A stretch of 64,000 nucleotides of DNA from Zygaena filipendulae (lineage: Eukaryota; Arthropoda; Insecta; Lepidoptera; Zygaenidae): the NCBI GenBank assembly GCA_907165275.2, contig OU015659.1, forward strand, positions 9,156,501 to 9,220,500, read 5' to 3'. How positions within the stretch are numbered: the first letter of the stretch is position 1; every line of letters starts with the position of its first letter. The notes beneath the pieces were generated by a model. It saw only the letters and a program-made list of their open reading frames with translations. It had not been told where the DNA came from and did no database searches. Below, piece after piece: positions 1-11,954 of the stretch. The position numbers were made by a program, and so were the translations under genes.

Positions 1-640
1 ATAACGCTTTTTCTTCACGTGACGCGTGACGATTTCTATCAATACCTACCGCAAGCCGCGTTGAAGAACTGCGTTTCAAAATTCAAATAGAAAAATATCT
101 TCTCTCTACCGATATAATCAACATGATTTCATAATATCACATCAGACTGCCGGGAAACATTTGCATTCTCCGTGTATTGGGGTGAAATCCTCTTTTCATG
201 GCCTTATTTGGCAACCCCGACACATGTAGATCGTAAAAGTCCCAATGACTATGCATTAATGCACGCAAGTACCAGCCGAGGGGGTAAACGAAGGTCTTTT
301 AAGGGTGTCTATACTATGTTTACATTTTCATACTCATATACGCTTCTGTTTGACTTTGATCCTCTAGACTGTCAGATTAGACAACGTGGAGAGGTGTAGA
401 GTAGGTATCAACCTCAGTTGTGCACAAAGGAAGTGCCTTAACTCTCTACTGTTAATAAACAACTATATATATAACACGTCAAAGAGATTAACAAGAATAT
501 ATTGTAATGCCTAATGATAAATGTTGGTTAAGTGGTCTGAGATTTGAATCAAGAATTCAGAATTATGTATGATTTTTATAAGACATCATTCATCAAATAA
601 TTATTTTTTATGTTTAACCACGTAATTGAAAACGCACATG
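1..640. other. AT-rich stretch, nothing recognised
   Basis: No repeat, RNA or convincing coding signal was found. The open frames here are short and have no recognisable domain. Confidence 0.5.
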
Positions 641-955
641 CTACTGAAGTGGCTACTTAACAATTTTTTTTTTAGTCCGTCGTGTAGATTAGTAAAAAAT
701 ATTGGACACGTATTTTTACTTTTTTTACGTAATCACAAAATAACGGCGATACATCGAGTTGAAATTTCGGTTGACGTCACAACCCGGTGCAGTTTGTACG
801 GGGCTTATACACAATATTGACGTCACGAGTCCCCCATCCTAAACTTTAATGCGCTTTATCTATGTTTATTTTCATTAATTTGAAAAAGCAAAGAATACGT
901 TCTGACGGACTAATTAGAATTTTGATTTTCATACCCTGGAGAATACCCAGTTGGT
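641..955 (-). mobile_element. hAT-type non-autonomous element, partial copy A
   Basis: The sequence matches, in opposite orientation, the complete element at 13941-14490 and also the copy at 33294-33590. Shared landmarks in order are a GTGTAGATTAGTAAAAAAT block, TTTTTACGTAATCA, a GACGTCA segment, TGCGCTTTATCTATGT and TAGAATTTTGATT. The terminal CAGTGG inverted repeat is missing here, so this is a truncated relic. It has no transposase frame. Strand is relative to the 13941-14490 copy. Confidence 0.6.
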
Positions 956-2015
956 TGAATCTGCAGTGACATCATCTGTCAGCTTGTTTGTTAACAATGG
1001 GTAAATGTCAGTCGGAGTTTGCAAGGTGCATGGTGCTTGCAACGACAATTTATGACGTCTCGTGCCCACATGTATTTAGCGTTTTAGCGGCTTTTTATCC
1101 AAATGTCTTCCTTACAAAGCTCTTTTTCTCAGTAACCCATTGAGATATTTGTACATTTTTATTATATTTTTAATATCCTACATACATTTTACATACGGTA
1201 CGAAATGATTGAAATTTCAATGGAAGAAATTTCTATATACCTAAGACTATTTCCATAAGATTATATATAAAGCTGCAAGAGGGTGGTAGGGCCACGTCAT
1301 AATATAGAACAATCTTTCCAAATACCTACTTACCTGTAAATCAGTGAATAATCCGGAAACATGATTGATTGTTTGTTTGATGTTACCGAAAATCACCTTG
1401 AGAAGAGAAGAGGAAAGTTTCGTTGTTTGTAAACAGAATGCTCGACGATTTGCTTGAGTGTGTTTCGATAGAATAATTTGAACAGGCTTTCAGTTGTCAA
1501 GACTGTTCGGAAAATATTGATGGATGAGAAAACAAAGCATTTTAAAATTTAATAATCTTCCCTTTCTTGAGTAATCCGAAGAATTGAAGAAGATCTGACA
1601 AAAGTTAACCGTACCTATATAGTGTAATCTAAGATTAAAAATTAGAAATGAAACAGATATTCGTTAATTATCCGGTATCCGGCCTATCAAGCCTTAGGTA
1701 TAAAGTATTTTTTAACCTAGTATCTCATTATCTATTTTATTAAAAACAATATTTTTTTTTTATTTTGTTTTATTTTTACAGAGGTTATTTTTAATAAAGA
1801 TTAATATTAATAAGATTTATAAGAAAGAAAATACAATTTTATTATTTATAATGTACTATTAAATGCTTATTGAGTGTTAAGTACCTACCGATCAACTTGT
1901 TCGTTGCCGTTTGCGTTTCAGTAGGTAGGTATACTAAGATTTAATCGCGGGGCGTGTATAGAAAGAATATAATATAGCTTTATAATTCTAGTTTTATCAG
2001 AGATTATATTGTAAA
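956..2015. other. AT-rich stretch, nothing recognised
   Basis: Only poly-T/A tracts and scattered GTAGGTA-type motifs common across the window are visible. No coding or repeat structure could be supported. Confidence 0.5.
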
Positions 2016-2212
2016 CTAGCTGTTCCCCGCGGTTTCACTCGCGGAAATTTCGGGGTTCCCGCGGGATTCCGGAATAAAACGTGTCCTATGTCCTTTTCTG
2101 TACCCCTGACAACGTGCATGCAAAATTGCATCATGATTGCGGTTAAGTCGTTAAGGCGTTAAAGCATAACAAACAAACAAACTCACTTTCGCATTTATAA
2201 TATTAATAAGGA
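2016..2212 (-). mobile_element. Helitron-like non-autonomous element
   Basis: Read on the minus strand, the element starts at CCTTATTAATATTATAAATG, runs through AAAGTGAGTTTGTTTGTTTG, CGTTGTCAGGGGTACAGAAA and a CCGGAATCCCGCGGGAA segment, and ends in the hairpin GAGTGAAACCGCGGGG then ACAGCTAG followed by T. The CTAG end with a hairpin just inside it and the absence of terminal inverted repeats fit Helitrons. It resembles the Lep1-type elements described from Lepidoptera, but assignment to that family is inference. No coding capacity. Confidence 0.75.
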
Positions 2213-2561
2213 TTTGTCTTGAGGCGAGGGTACAAAAATATGAAACAATCCGACCAATATATCATACTCGTACGTACGTGTTTCCTATTTTGGACCTAAT
2301 ACGTGGTACATATTAAAAGGGTCAGTAGGTACATACGTTACGTTACGTGAGGGAACACAAGTTGGTGAGAAAACAGATTACCAATCCAATAACTTCACTT
2401 TCCTTAGTCAATACTACGTGCATCGCTATTCGCTGCGCCGACAAAGATCAACGATTAAGAACGCTGATTAGACTCTCAATAAACACTATGGAGGTAGTAT
2501 ACCTACTTTAAAAGTAGTTTTTTTTTTTGTTGTGAAAGGTAATACAAAGCGTTTCTGCATA

Positions 2562-2765
2562 TTGAATCGCGGTAATTTCGGAGTTCCCGTGGAGGTCGCG
2601 GGAAAAAAGCACTCTATGTCCTTCAGTTTCCGAGGGAATTCCGGGATAAAAACTATCCTATACCATATTATAAATGGTTGCAAAATTTTATCAAAATCCG
2701 TTCAGTAGTTTCGGAGTCCATCGCGGACAAACAACGTGACACGTGATTTATATATATTAGATAAT
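2562..2765 (-). mobile_element. Helitron-like element, variant B, 3' end decayed
   Basis: The sequence closely matches the tandem pair at 38981-39478: shared blocks are CTCTATGTCCTTCAGTT, ATATTATAAATGGTTGCAAA, TTCAGTAGTTTCGGAGTCC and AACAACGTGACACGTGATTT. This variant has an ATATATTAGAT 5' end instead of the usual AATATTAGTAGGA. The hairpin end is eroded at 2562. Confidence 0.65.
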
Positions 2766-4110
2766 ACGATAATTCATTTTCTTTTCTTCCTTCTTTTTTA
2801 TGGACTTTCGCATATAATGCATTTAGCCAGTTTCAAATAAAAATAATTAAATCAATGAATTTTCTATTAAAATGCTTCGTTGTTCGGTTTGAATTTGCAA
2901 GCCACGGTACTATAGCTTGCAAGAAATTTCTCAGAGCTCTTGGCGGAAATCAAAGAAATCAGCTCGAAATGTCATAATATTATCTTCTTGAGCACATAAA
3001 AAACTACTATGAAAATTATTGTCCAATACAGCAACTTTGTTGCCTACTTTAAGTACTTTAGTTATTTTTCTACGTATTTTTATTATCATGGTAACAATAA
3101 AGAATATTTGATTGATTGATTGATTGAAACAAAATCCATTTTTAATCATTTTTTATTGACATGATAATAAATGACCGAACCGCCATCTTTGATTCCCGCC
3201 AAAAAAAAAATTGTTGTTGGTAATCATATAAATACACCACATTATTATCCAGGTAGGTACTCGCTAAGTCACTGAGCAAATAATCACTACGTTATACGCT
3301 AAGTTACGAACTGAACGAATCTGGACCCTAGACTGAACGATAATATTGTCAAAATGAAATATTCTATGAAAAAATAATTTGGCAACAGTGTTTATCACAA
3401 TGAAAATCGATAATAATAGAGGTACGGTCGTTAACCGTTTCCGTTATTCAACATTCAAGTCCCTAGCTTATCAATTCGTTCGAACGCGCCATTGTCAGAG
3501 CAAATGGACTATATTGTGCCTCTATAGAAAATACAAGAATTGAATTCGATGGCATCAGGGTTAGCGTTTATCCTAGTCTTAAAAAGCTGTAAACTGTAAT
3601 ATAAAAGTTTTATTATTTCCGTGTAGTGTTATGAATAGAAAAGTTTCATTCTCTGTCAAGGTACTGTAATAGAAATTCTCGGAACAACTCTCAGGTATTA
3701 AAATAAATTAAATTACTGACTACCGTAGATCTTTTGTTTACTTAACCCATTCACCGCCATGTTTTGGTAGTCTTATCTTAACACCCCATACGCTTTAGGC
3801 ATAACTTCTCCTAGTGTTGGGAATGCTTTAAAATAATCATTAAATCTAAATATAATATGTAAACAAAAAACTTGCTATAAAAGGACATGAAATCTGTGTT
3901 GTTTACTTTAATAAATAATAAAATAAAAATGCGTTGATTTGTTAATAGCGGAATATTACGTGCCTGGCGCCAGGAGCACGTCTTTCGTAGATGTGATATT
4001 ACGGTGATGGCGGTGAAAGGATGATAGCTTGTTTCTTTTTTTTCTTTCTATAATTTTTACTTCTCGCGCGTATGGTCATTGGTACACGTATTTTTTTTTC
4101 ACTATACACA
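2766..4110. other. AT-rich stretch with a short GATT tandem tract
   Basis: A (GATT)n tract lies at about 3109-3127. A GGCGCCAGGAGC palindrome-like motif lies near 3966. Otherwise nothing recognisable. Confidence 0.45.
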
Positions 4111-4311
4111 CTAAGTAGGTATAAAACAAAATCGCTTTCTGCTGTCTGTTTGTCCCTATGTATGCTTAGATCTTTAAAACTACGCAAAGGATTTTGATGC
4201 GGTTTTTAATAGATAAATAGAGTGATTCAAGAGGAAGGTTAAGAAAGTTTATCCTGGAATTCCCTCGGGACCTCCGAAATTATCGCGCGTGAAACCACTG
4301 GCGACAGCTAG
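4111..4311 (+). mobile_element. Decayed Helitron-like element
   Basis: The right end has TATCCTGGAATTCCCTCGGG, then CCGAAATTATCGCGCGTGAA and GACAGCTAG followed by T, matching the hairpin and CTAG end of the other copies. The interior is diverged. Confidence 0.55.
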
Positions 4312-4892
4312 TTTATTAATAAAATATTTAAAAAAACTAAAACGACACAACACAACCCTACCTCTACTTAGGTATTATTTTGTAAAATTGTGCAATACAA
4401 GCAAAGTTATGAAGCTAATAACGCAGTTATCAGCTATACAATGCTTTTTAATTGAGTCATTCCAACTCGTGACTGAAAAAACAAAATAAAGAAATTACGC
4501 CAACCTTATTACCTTCATTATACCCCCCACGTGTCGGATTAAGGTGTTACATATACAAAGGTAGGTATACGTGCGTCATGAGCCCGAGGCTTTTTAAAAA
4601 CCTGAAACGATATTTTCACGTTGGTTGGTACATTCATATGAAAAATGTTATTTTAAACAGAATCATGATGCGAATGCATTATAATAATGCGAACCATACA
4701 CAAAAACATCAATTATTTTCGTATCTCACGTTTTTAGTCCATTTATTGTTAAAAATTTCATTATAGAGGCAGCACTGCTTTTCGTTTATAACACGATATT
4801 ATGTACAACGTGTTAATGAATCAACCAAAAATCGAATACAGCCCATTTAAAAAAAATATTATGATTAAAATATAAATTATGTCGAAAAAATA

Positions 4893-5032
4893 AACTGACT
4901 TTAGTCGTAATTAAGTTAAATTTAGTGAAATGCCAATTAACAGTAATTTAATTAACGCCTCTGACTGGGGCAGTTTTGTTTTTTAAATCTTCACTTAAAA
5001 TTAAGTAATCATTAAAACGAATCTGAGTCTGG
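4893..5032 (+). repeat. Interspersed repeat Y, copy 1
   Basis: The sequence matches 11676-11803 in the same orientation, most clearly AATTAAGTAATCATTAAAACGA followed by CTGAGT, plus an upstream AACTTAATTA/TTAAGTTAAATTTAG segment and GGCAGTT. The family is unknown; terminal structure is not evident. A separate TACAACGTGTTAATGAAT block at 4803-4821 matches one terminal repeat of the element at 39981-40333. Confidence 0.45.
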
Positions 5033-5094
5033 AAACTTTAAGTTTTGCCAATGGCTTTTTTATAATGTATAGGCCTCCACGGAACACAACTTGT

Positions 5095-5293
5095 GGGGTT
5101 AGCCAAGTTGACATTCTACAATCGTGAACGCATTGAAAACTAGAATAGAAAACTTTGATCAGCCAATCAAAACTCTAGCTTTACGTGACCACTTGAAAAC
5201 TAGAGTTTTGATTGGCTGACCAAGTGACATGACGATTCGTTACTTATGTTTTCTATGCCTTAACGAATGTAGAATGTCAACTTGGCTAACCCC
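5095..5293. mobile_element. Foldback MITE, family GGGGTTAGCC, copy 1
   Basis: The ends are near-perfect inverted repeats: GGGGTTAGCCAAGTTGACAT at left, ATGTCAACTTGGCTAACCCC at right. An inner inverted pair (CAGCCAATCAAAACTCTAG against CTAGAGTTTTGATTGGCTG) makes almost the whole 199 bp able to fold. No coding capacity. A second copy lies at 34606-34794. Confidence 0.8.
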
Positions 5294-5343
5294 GCTGGGA
5301 TCAAACAGATACTGAACATAGAATGGTATAGTTTTATTCAAAA

Positions 5344-5380
5344 CTAGCTGGTGCCCGCGGTTTCACCCGCGTGCGTTTTC
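5344..5380 (-). mobile_element. Helitron-like 3' end fragment
   Basis: CTAGCTGGTGCCCGCGG followed by TTTCACCCGCG is the diagnostic hairpin end. The expected body does not follow, so the copy is truncated or diverged. Confidence 0.55.
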
Positions 5381-5576
5381 GACCCTTGCAATGACAGTAA
5401 TGACGTTAGATGTTCTCACTCTTTTAAAACGTATATAGTGGTTATATACTCTTTAGTCTCAAAGAAAATATAATCACATCGTCTGTCTCTCCAAGCCTTA
5501 AGACTGTCACTTCGCGAAAAATCAATTCAAAAGAAAAAATAATGCATAACTCTAAAAAGGTTTTATCATGTTCGTT

Positions 5577-5700
5577 ATTTATTTATTTATTTATTCAACA
5601 AAATTCCATAGCACATGACAGTAATTACAAACAAATTTCATAAAACTATATATATATTTAGGCCATTACGGAATAGCACTATGTTAATACCCAATCTTAT
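5577..5700 (-). mobile_element. Possible LINE 3' tail fragment
   Basis: A (TTAT)n tract followed by TTCAACAAAATTCC resembles, on the minus strand, the (AATA)n tails of the LINEs at 20838 and 55908. No coding sequence remains, so the call rests on the tail alone. Confidence 0.3.
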
Positions 5701-5770
5701 ACACATGCAATCTTATGCAACATTATATCGAAGCTTTCGACCATTGCATTGCGCTGAAGTGTTTAAATGA

Positions 5771-6045
5771 TTTTAACTTTTTTGCCCTACGTCCTATCTT
5801 GATGAAACAAAGCTATAATATAATATGATGCTCCAGACTAACCTTCTAGCTAGCTAAGCTTCTTCTAATGAAAACTGCATGGCAATCCGTTCAGTAGATG
5901 CGGAGATTATCGCGAACAGACAGACAGACATAAAATAATTTTAAAACCTTTTTTTTTGGGCTTTGCTACTCTTCTTGTATCACCCCTCTTAATTATAGGT
6001 AAAAATATTCAATGTATAGAATCGCGGATTCTACTCTCATATTAT
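5771..6045 (-). mobile_element. Helitron-like element, variant C, truncated
   Basis: The sequence aligns with the neighbouring copy at 6050-6360: TTGATGAAACAAAGC, CAGTAGATGCGGAGATTATC, a GACAGACAGACA tract, and ATCGCGGATTCTACTCT. The hairpin/CTAG end is missing, and the copy abuts the next one head to tail. Confidence 0.55.
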
Positions 6046-6049
6046 TATA

Positions 6050-6360
6050 CTAGCTGTGCCCCGCGGTTTCACCCGCATGAAAGGTTTTTATACAACAACT
6101 TTTTTCCCGACATCCGATTTCAATGAAACAAAGCCTATGTGTAGCTCCAGGCTAAGCTTAATCTACCTGTGAAAACCGTATGACAATTGGTTCAGTAGAT
6201 GCGGAGATTATCGCGAACAGACAGACAGACAGACAGAAAAGAATTTTAAAAACTTTTTTTTGGGCTCGGTTACTCTTATTTTATCACCCCTCTCAATTTT
6301 AGTTAAAAATATTCAATGTACAGAATTGCGGATTCTACTCTTTTATTATAGTAATAGATA
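6050..6360 (-). mobile_element. Helitron-like element, variant C
   Basis: On the minus strand it ends in CGGGTGAAACCGCGGGG then CACAGCTAG. The body holds ACTTTTTTCCCGACATCCGA (plus-strand reading), an internal (GACA)n tract and the TTCTACTCTTTTATTAT block near the other end. About 310 bp, longer than the roughly 195-bp basic form because of the GACA-linked segment. Confidence 0.7.
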
Positions 6361-7614
6361 GATAGATGTAGCATAGATTCGGATCGAAATTGAAGCACAA
6401 AAACAATTGAATCTGCTATTTGTAATTTTACCACCCGCGAATTCGGTTCTATTATTTAGGTAAACATGTCCAGTTTGAAATCGGTATTTGATATCTCCCT
6501 TTTAAGATTTTTGGTAGTGTACCGCTAATTTGAAAAGCAGTTGAAATCAAAAAACAATTAAATACTTTTCATTGCTAAGTAGGTAAATAAAAAAATATAA
6601 TAAACAATATCACGAAATATTATTTCCTTTAATATTAAATTCCCCCACGGATTGCTCAAACAGAGTATCAAGTGTTATAATTTGCATTTAAATTTTGGAC
6701 ATTCAAAAGGCACGGCGTTCTATGAGAATAACGTTGAAAAATCGTCCATTAGATCTGCCATTGCTCGTGAATTTATGAATGGGTAATGCTTGGTGTGCTT
6801 CCAAGATGGAGCCATTTGTATGAATTAAATAAATATCAGAAATAGAAAACTCACGTCAAAATGAAATATCTTTTGTACTATAGGTAAATTAAGAGATCTG
6901 TTGAATGTATCTTCAAGAGCTTATTGTTCCATCGCCAAACTATCTAACGAAAAATATATATATTTAGACAGATTTTCAATATAATAAATATAGTCAATAC
7001 GTTGATCACTATTTTAGGGGTTGAAATATTTTATTCCTTTTTTTACATCGATGGCTTTATGTAAGATTGAAAAAAACTAATTTAAAAATTTTTAATACAA
7101 TAAATACTTAGTATTTTTTTCTTATAAATAGACTTATTTAAATCTGGCATCAGTTTGTAATTTTATTTTAAAGAAGTACAGTATTTTATTAAAAACTAAA
7201 TATTGAGTATAGGCACCTACTTTTAGGAGGAATGTGTATGTATGGATTATTCATTTTTCTACAGGTACTAAGTTTTCACTGTTGCCTCTATGCACTTCTA
7301 GTTATGTGCTATGCCAAATGAGTATCTATTAACTCTTTAAAACTAGATTCTTTCTATTGCAATAATTAATGGAGCCAGCCAGTATACGTACGTATAAAAT
7401 ACGTAATGTGAAAGTTGTGTAACGTTATTACCTATATAGATATTTATACGCAAATACTAAACTTATATCTTTGACTAGCACAGACATAATAGTAAGGATT
7501 AAACACCTAAGTTTATACGTAAAAATACACATAATATTCATACAGAAGTGATTTCCTCAGAGAATTCAAAAAATATAAATTAGGATGCCAAATTATATAA
7601 ACCTCATATAGAAA
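6361..7614. other. AT-rich stretch, nothing recognised
   Basis: No repeat family or coding signal was found. GTAGGTA-type motifs and poly-A/T tracts are present. Confidence 0.45.
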
Positions 7615-8049
7615 ATGTTGCCAACATGGAGAGAAATCAATCAGATCGAAGAGGTTTCGGTCGCACACCGGGGCGACAAATCGTTGCCCGAAGGATATGT
7701 TGGCAACACAATATCAGTGACCAGCAGGCACAGTGACCAACCCCACAGAAGAGTTTACTGGCCAAATGTGGTGAATACCGAACACTAGTAGCGGAAACGC
7801 TGGTGACCGATCTTCGGTGGGGAACTTTCGGTCGTAAACTTTACCGAACAAGCCCCTATTTTTCTCTCAGTGAATGCCATTGCCGCAGATTCTCGTATAC
7901 AGGAACGTTTTTATCACTATCCAATGACAACATCTGGTGGAGCCGCGGATCTCCCTCAGGAATCGTTCCGGGAGGATACCTATATGGTGACGTTTTTACG
8001 TCAACCGTCCTTGTGTAAGGGCAGTGTACTGTATTTGTTATTATGTTAA
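7615..8049 (+). pseudogene. Decayed coding-like stretch, unidentified
   Basis: One frame stays open for 57 codons from ATG 7615, hits TAG TAG at 7786-7791 and TGA at 7801, then is open again to TAA at 8047. The composition is richer in G+C than the surroundings. Peptides such as HRGDKSLPEGYVGN and FREDTYMVTFLRQPSL look like real protein rather than translated AT-rich noise. I do not recognise the family. The three closely spaced stops suggest a decayed transposon or retrogene frame. It could also be chance. Confidence 0.3.
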
Positions 8050-8280
8050 ATGGTAAATTTGGATTTGAAACTCAATAATCGTGATGGTATAGGCGCTGTG
8101 CACTGACCTTCCAATCCGTCGGTGACAACTCCGATCTTCACCAGTTCTGGGTGGTGGATGGTTATTTTGGAGCACTCCACTATATTTTGAGTGGCTGGTG
8201 GTGATATCGCGCTCACACGCAAATATCTTGCGAACCAATTTAATAATTGGTGAACGAGTTAATTGGAGACTAAATACGGA

Positions 8281-8540
8281 TTTCTTCTTCTTCTTCTTCT
8301 TTAATAATGGCGTCTATAATTATAATTTGCCAATGACAATGTTTCTTAATAATAAAAATCTCTTCATTTACTTCTTCAATTATGGCGAAACGCCAATGAA
8401 AATGTTAGATTGTTCCCCAAGTTAAAACATGGCTCTCTTGAAAGCCAGTTTCCTGCTCAGGGTCCAAAATAGATGCTGAAAAGTGACTGAAATAACGAAG
8501 ACAACGTGACACGCGTGTTTTCGGTATGGCTTTCACTCGT
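8281..8540. repeat. Interspersed repeat X, copy 1, with TTC tract
   Basis: A (TTC)n tract at 8281-8300 is followed by sequence that reappears inverted at 18583-18765 (TTCAATTATGGCGAAACGCC; GAAATAACGAAGA; ACACGCGT). Part of the same module (ATTTACTTCTTCAATTATGG) recurs beside the gag hairpin at about 44690-44730, suggesting a common parent element. Confidence 0.45.
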
Positions 8541-9669
8541 CAACAACCAAAATACGGATTATTAATTATATGCGGCATGGACGCGGAAAGGTTCTCGAAC
8601 CGATTGTCAAAACTAATTTAAGCACAGGTTGTCAATGTCAGTTTTTTTTTTTATCCGCGTCGCCAGCATTCTGCACCTTTGTGTGAACAGCAGACACGGT
8701 TAATAAAGAAAAGTAGATCAAATAATATTGCCAAACTGGCGCCTCCATCATCCATCTATAAAGATTGCAGACTGAGCTGATTCAGAAAAATTGTAGGTAT
8801 TTGTATAGCTCTTGGTCATTGATGTTGTGAAATAAAATGAAACTAATCATAATAAATTATTCTAAGTGAAACTAGGCATTAGCTATGGAACCCGATTTCT
8901 GAAATAAAGCTTTTTTGCAGTTCGACCAGGTAAACTTTTACTTTTGCCATAAGAACCTACTGTATGAACATGCATTGAATAAAAAGCTGTTATTTTGACA
9001 TAACGAACAGATGCTTCAGTTTTATTTATATGTATGTTGGTATTGTGTAAAGATGTATAGAATAAAATATAATATAACATGGTGGTTTTTACTTAATTCA
9101 CAAATTTCCCGTTTTAATGATGCCTAGGCCCAAAGCACATCTAAGCAGTCACATTAAATGGAGCTTTTCGTCTTAAGATCTTTATTTAATAATCTCGTTT
9201 TGTTCAGCTTCGAAGCGATTTTACGATAGAAATGAAAATATCGTTCTTTTATCTCGTTGAAACGCGTATTTTACACAACGCCACTTAAATTTTCACTTCG
9301 CCGTTATTTGAAGACGATGGACGAACTTCAAATGAAAATCCGATTTGATTTTATCTCTATTTCGCCGAACCAAATTAATACTCATAACAGTAAAATCAAC
9401 TTGGCGTCGTCGCGGTGTCTATTTCCAGTTGGATTATGTAATTTTTTGTTTGTTTGTTTGTCGGTTGGTGTCGTGGGTAGGTAATATTTTTCTTCTCATT
9501 TCTGCTCCATTTCGAAATTTTTTGGGTCAAAATAGTTAGTTTGTTCATCAAACACCTCGTGTAAATAAAATCAACGTTTTTTTTTGAAAATAAAAAAAAA
9601 ATAGCAGTCGCAGAGACATACTTATATTGTTGTAGATATTTTAATACTTGAATCTGCACATACGAGTAG
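8541..9669. other. AT-rich stretch, nothing recognised
   Basis: Only a (GTTT)n tract near 9447-9460 and homopolymer runs near 9576-9601 stand out. The overlapping short open frames have no domain. Confidence 0.45.
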
Positions 9670-9752
9670 GTACTTTTTATCCTGAGAGTCGCCAAAAAGA
9701 ATTAAGGGGAGTTCCTAATATTACGCGAGTAAAACCATGAACTACCACTAGT
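9670..9752 (+). mobile_element. Heavily decayed Helitron-like 3' end
   Basis: TTTTTATCCTGAGAG, then GGGGAGTTCCTAATATTACG, GAGTAAAACCATG and CACTAG followed by T track the canonical end with many substitutions. Confidence 0.4.
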
Positions 9753-10327
9753 ATTACAAAACAAAGGAAGTTGTTCTCCGAAACGATATTATTATTTTGC
9801 GCTCTGATTGAATTTGCTCGGATATAAACAAGGTCATTGGAAGTCTAGCGATCGTGTTATCCAACTCATCTCGCCATTCTATTTGTTATAAAATAATAAT
9901 TTTATCGTCACTCTGTGCGTTTTGAATAATTAAACAAAAAATCAAAGACAAAATCCACAATAAATTGATTGATACGCAAACACAAACTGTTTTTTTTTTT
10001 TAAAGTGAACCACATTATTATCCAATGTTGGTAATCTTTAAACTGCTCAATAAATTAAAATTAAATTATGGCTGGAATTGCTTTTATGCTTTATCAAAAA
10101 ACTGAAGAAACAAATTAATGATTCCGTACCGCACCTTTCAAAATTCTAGACAGTTTCAACTGTGGTACAGTGTGCGCTCAACTGAGAGGATTCGGATTCG
10201 CAGATCTACCCAGAAGTATGCGGTAGATCATGATATATTGAATTGGAGTTAAACAAATTTGATAGCAGCTAAACGCATTATGTCTAGGCTTGGTAGAAGT
10301 AACCGTGTTTCTTCTGTGTCATAGACG

Positions 10328-10580
10328 AAAAAAATAGTTATTTGTGCAACAAAGGGCAAAGTCATTTTTTGCTGCGAGTGCTGATTTTGAATCCTGAGCA
10401 AGCGAAGGATTCAACAATTGAATCACGAGCGTAGCGAGTGATTCTAAAGCTGAATCCTGAGTGTGGCGAGGGATTTAAAGGCACGAGATGCAAAAAACTT
10501 TGCTCTCGTGGTCGTGTAACACACATAACTTTTCACTTCAGCAGCGAGAACACTTTAGGAGATAATAGTTATTTACAGGT
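10328..10580. repeat. Interspersed repeat with GAATC/GATTC motifs
   Basis: Short motifs recur in alternating orientation: GAATCCTGAGCAAGCGAAGG, GAATCACGAGCGTAGCGAG, GAATCCTGAGTGTGGCGAGG. It is flanked by similar ATAGTTATTTGTG and ATAGTTATTTACA blocks. The CTGAGC/GCGAG modules could fold into small hairpins. The family is not identified. Confidence 0.4.
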
Positions 10581-10768
10581 TAAATATCAGTTTTATTTGC
10601 AGTAAATACTTATTTTCGTTTAAATACAACAATAAGTTAAAAATTTAATAAATTACATTAAAAGACAAAATTATCTTTTTGCAAAATTTTTTTAGTTAGT
10701 ACAATTTTCCGAACGTGTTTGTGTTTGAGGTCGAATTCAAAATCGGAACTTCGAAAGGGCTGGTCTTT

Positions 10769-10788
10769 GTCTCTCTCTCTCTCTCTCT
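10769..10788. repeat. (CT)n microsatellite
   Basis: A run of about 9-10 CT dinucleotides. Confidence 0.85.
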
Positions 10789-11675
10789 TTCTAATGGCGG
10801 GAAAGAGATAGAGTGTAAATGTTTGGAATTGTATGATTAAGGCTGAATAAGATATTCGCGGCTTTCTGAAAACAAAAATTAAAAAGTTACTTTGTCTCAC
10901 TCAGTGAGCAAAATCGCATTTTGCTCACTGATTTCATGCAGCAAAACCTACATGTTTGGGCAACTGAAGTGAAAAAGAAATTATTTTATTGGAATCACAA
11001 TTAAAAAAATACAGATTTAGCAAACATTTCATTTTAGAGTTTTACTTGGCTGACAGCCAGTGACTTAGAACATTGTGTATAACGAAATAGTTGAGAGGTT
11101 CCTTTTGGTAAAAAGAGTAACTTCTAGTTTGACACAACACCTAGTTTGTACCGCTCTTTTTAAAATAAAAAAACTAACTTTGTCGCGCTCGTTGCCAACT
11201 TCATGCACATCACTTCCGTTGCCTTTTAAAAGAACTTAACGTTAAAAAATAAACTTTTAATCCTTCAGAATGCTGTACAGATTATTATAGGCATAAGCTA
11301 TATATTTTATTTCAGCAAAGTTTCAAAGAAGAAACTACTTATATACTTACAATTAAAAAATCTTTTCCTTTCTTTTTGAAATAGTGAGTCATATTTCGCT
11401 TAATAACTCAGTAGGTAAACTTAAAAAAAAATTTGCAATAATTTTTGTTGCTAGACGTCCTTAATTTACAACACGCAAACTACCATATCACTCGTAATCG
11501 TATTTGGTCTTTTATCACTTTTCTCAAGACTAGGTGATTTCTCAATTGGTTTCCAACGGTGTATCGAATTGGATAGGTTTTATCTATCGCAGCAGTAACT
11601 TGAATTAAGGCCACATCATTTAATTTAAGTAATGTTAATTAGCATTTAACTTGTGACAATAAATTATTATTAGTT
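10789..11675. other. AT-rich stretch, nothing recognised
   Basis: A local inverted pair (CTCACTCAGTGAGCAAAAT / ATTTTGCTCACTGA) at about 10895-10932 forms a small hairpin. Nothing else recognised. Confidence 0.4.
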
Positions 11676-11803
11676 TTTAACTAAATTTAACTTAATTATT
11701 GAAATGTCAATAAGCATTAATTGATTGAATGAGTGCGGCAGTTCCGTTTTAAAAATCTTTACTTATGATTAAGTAATCATTAAAACGACTCTGAGTGCAG
11801 CCG
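11676..11803 (+). repeat. Interspersed repeat Y, copy 2
   Basis: This is the counterpart of 4893-5032, sharing the TAAGTAATCATTAAAACGA core and the GGCAGTT segment in the same order. Confidence 0.45.
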
Positions 11804-11954
11804 TTACACTCTTTGCAGTTTTGTTGAATTTAACTTGATCCAAACTAATTTATAAATTCCTGTGTTGTGAAAACCAAGCAAAAGCCCAAGGATAATACTA
11901 TTGATAAATAAACATGTCCACATTGAAGGAAGGAACTCTGTGGTCATAAAACAA

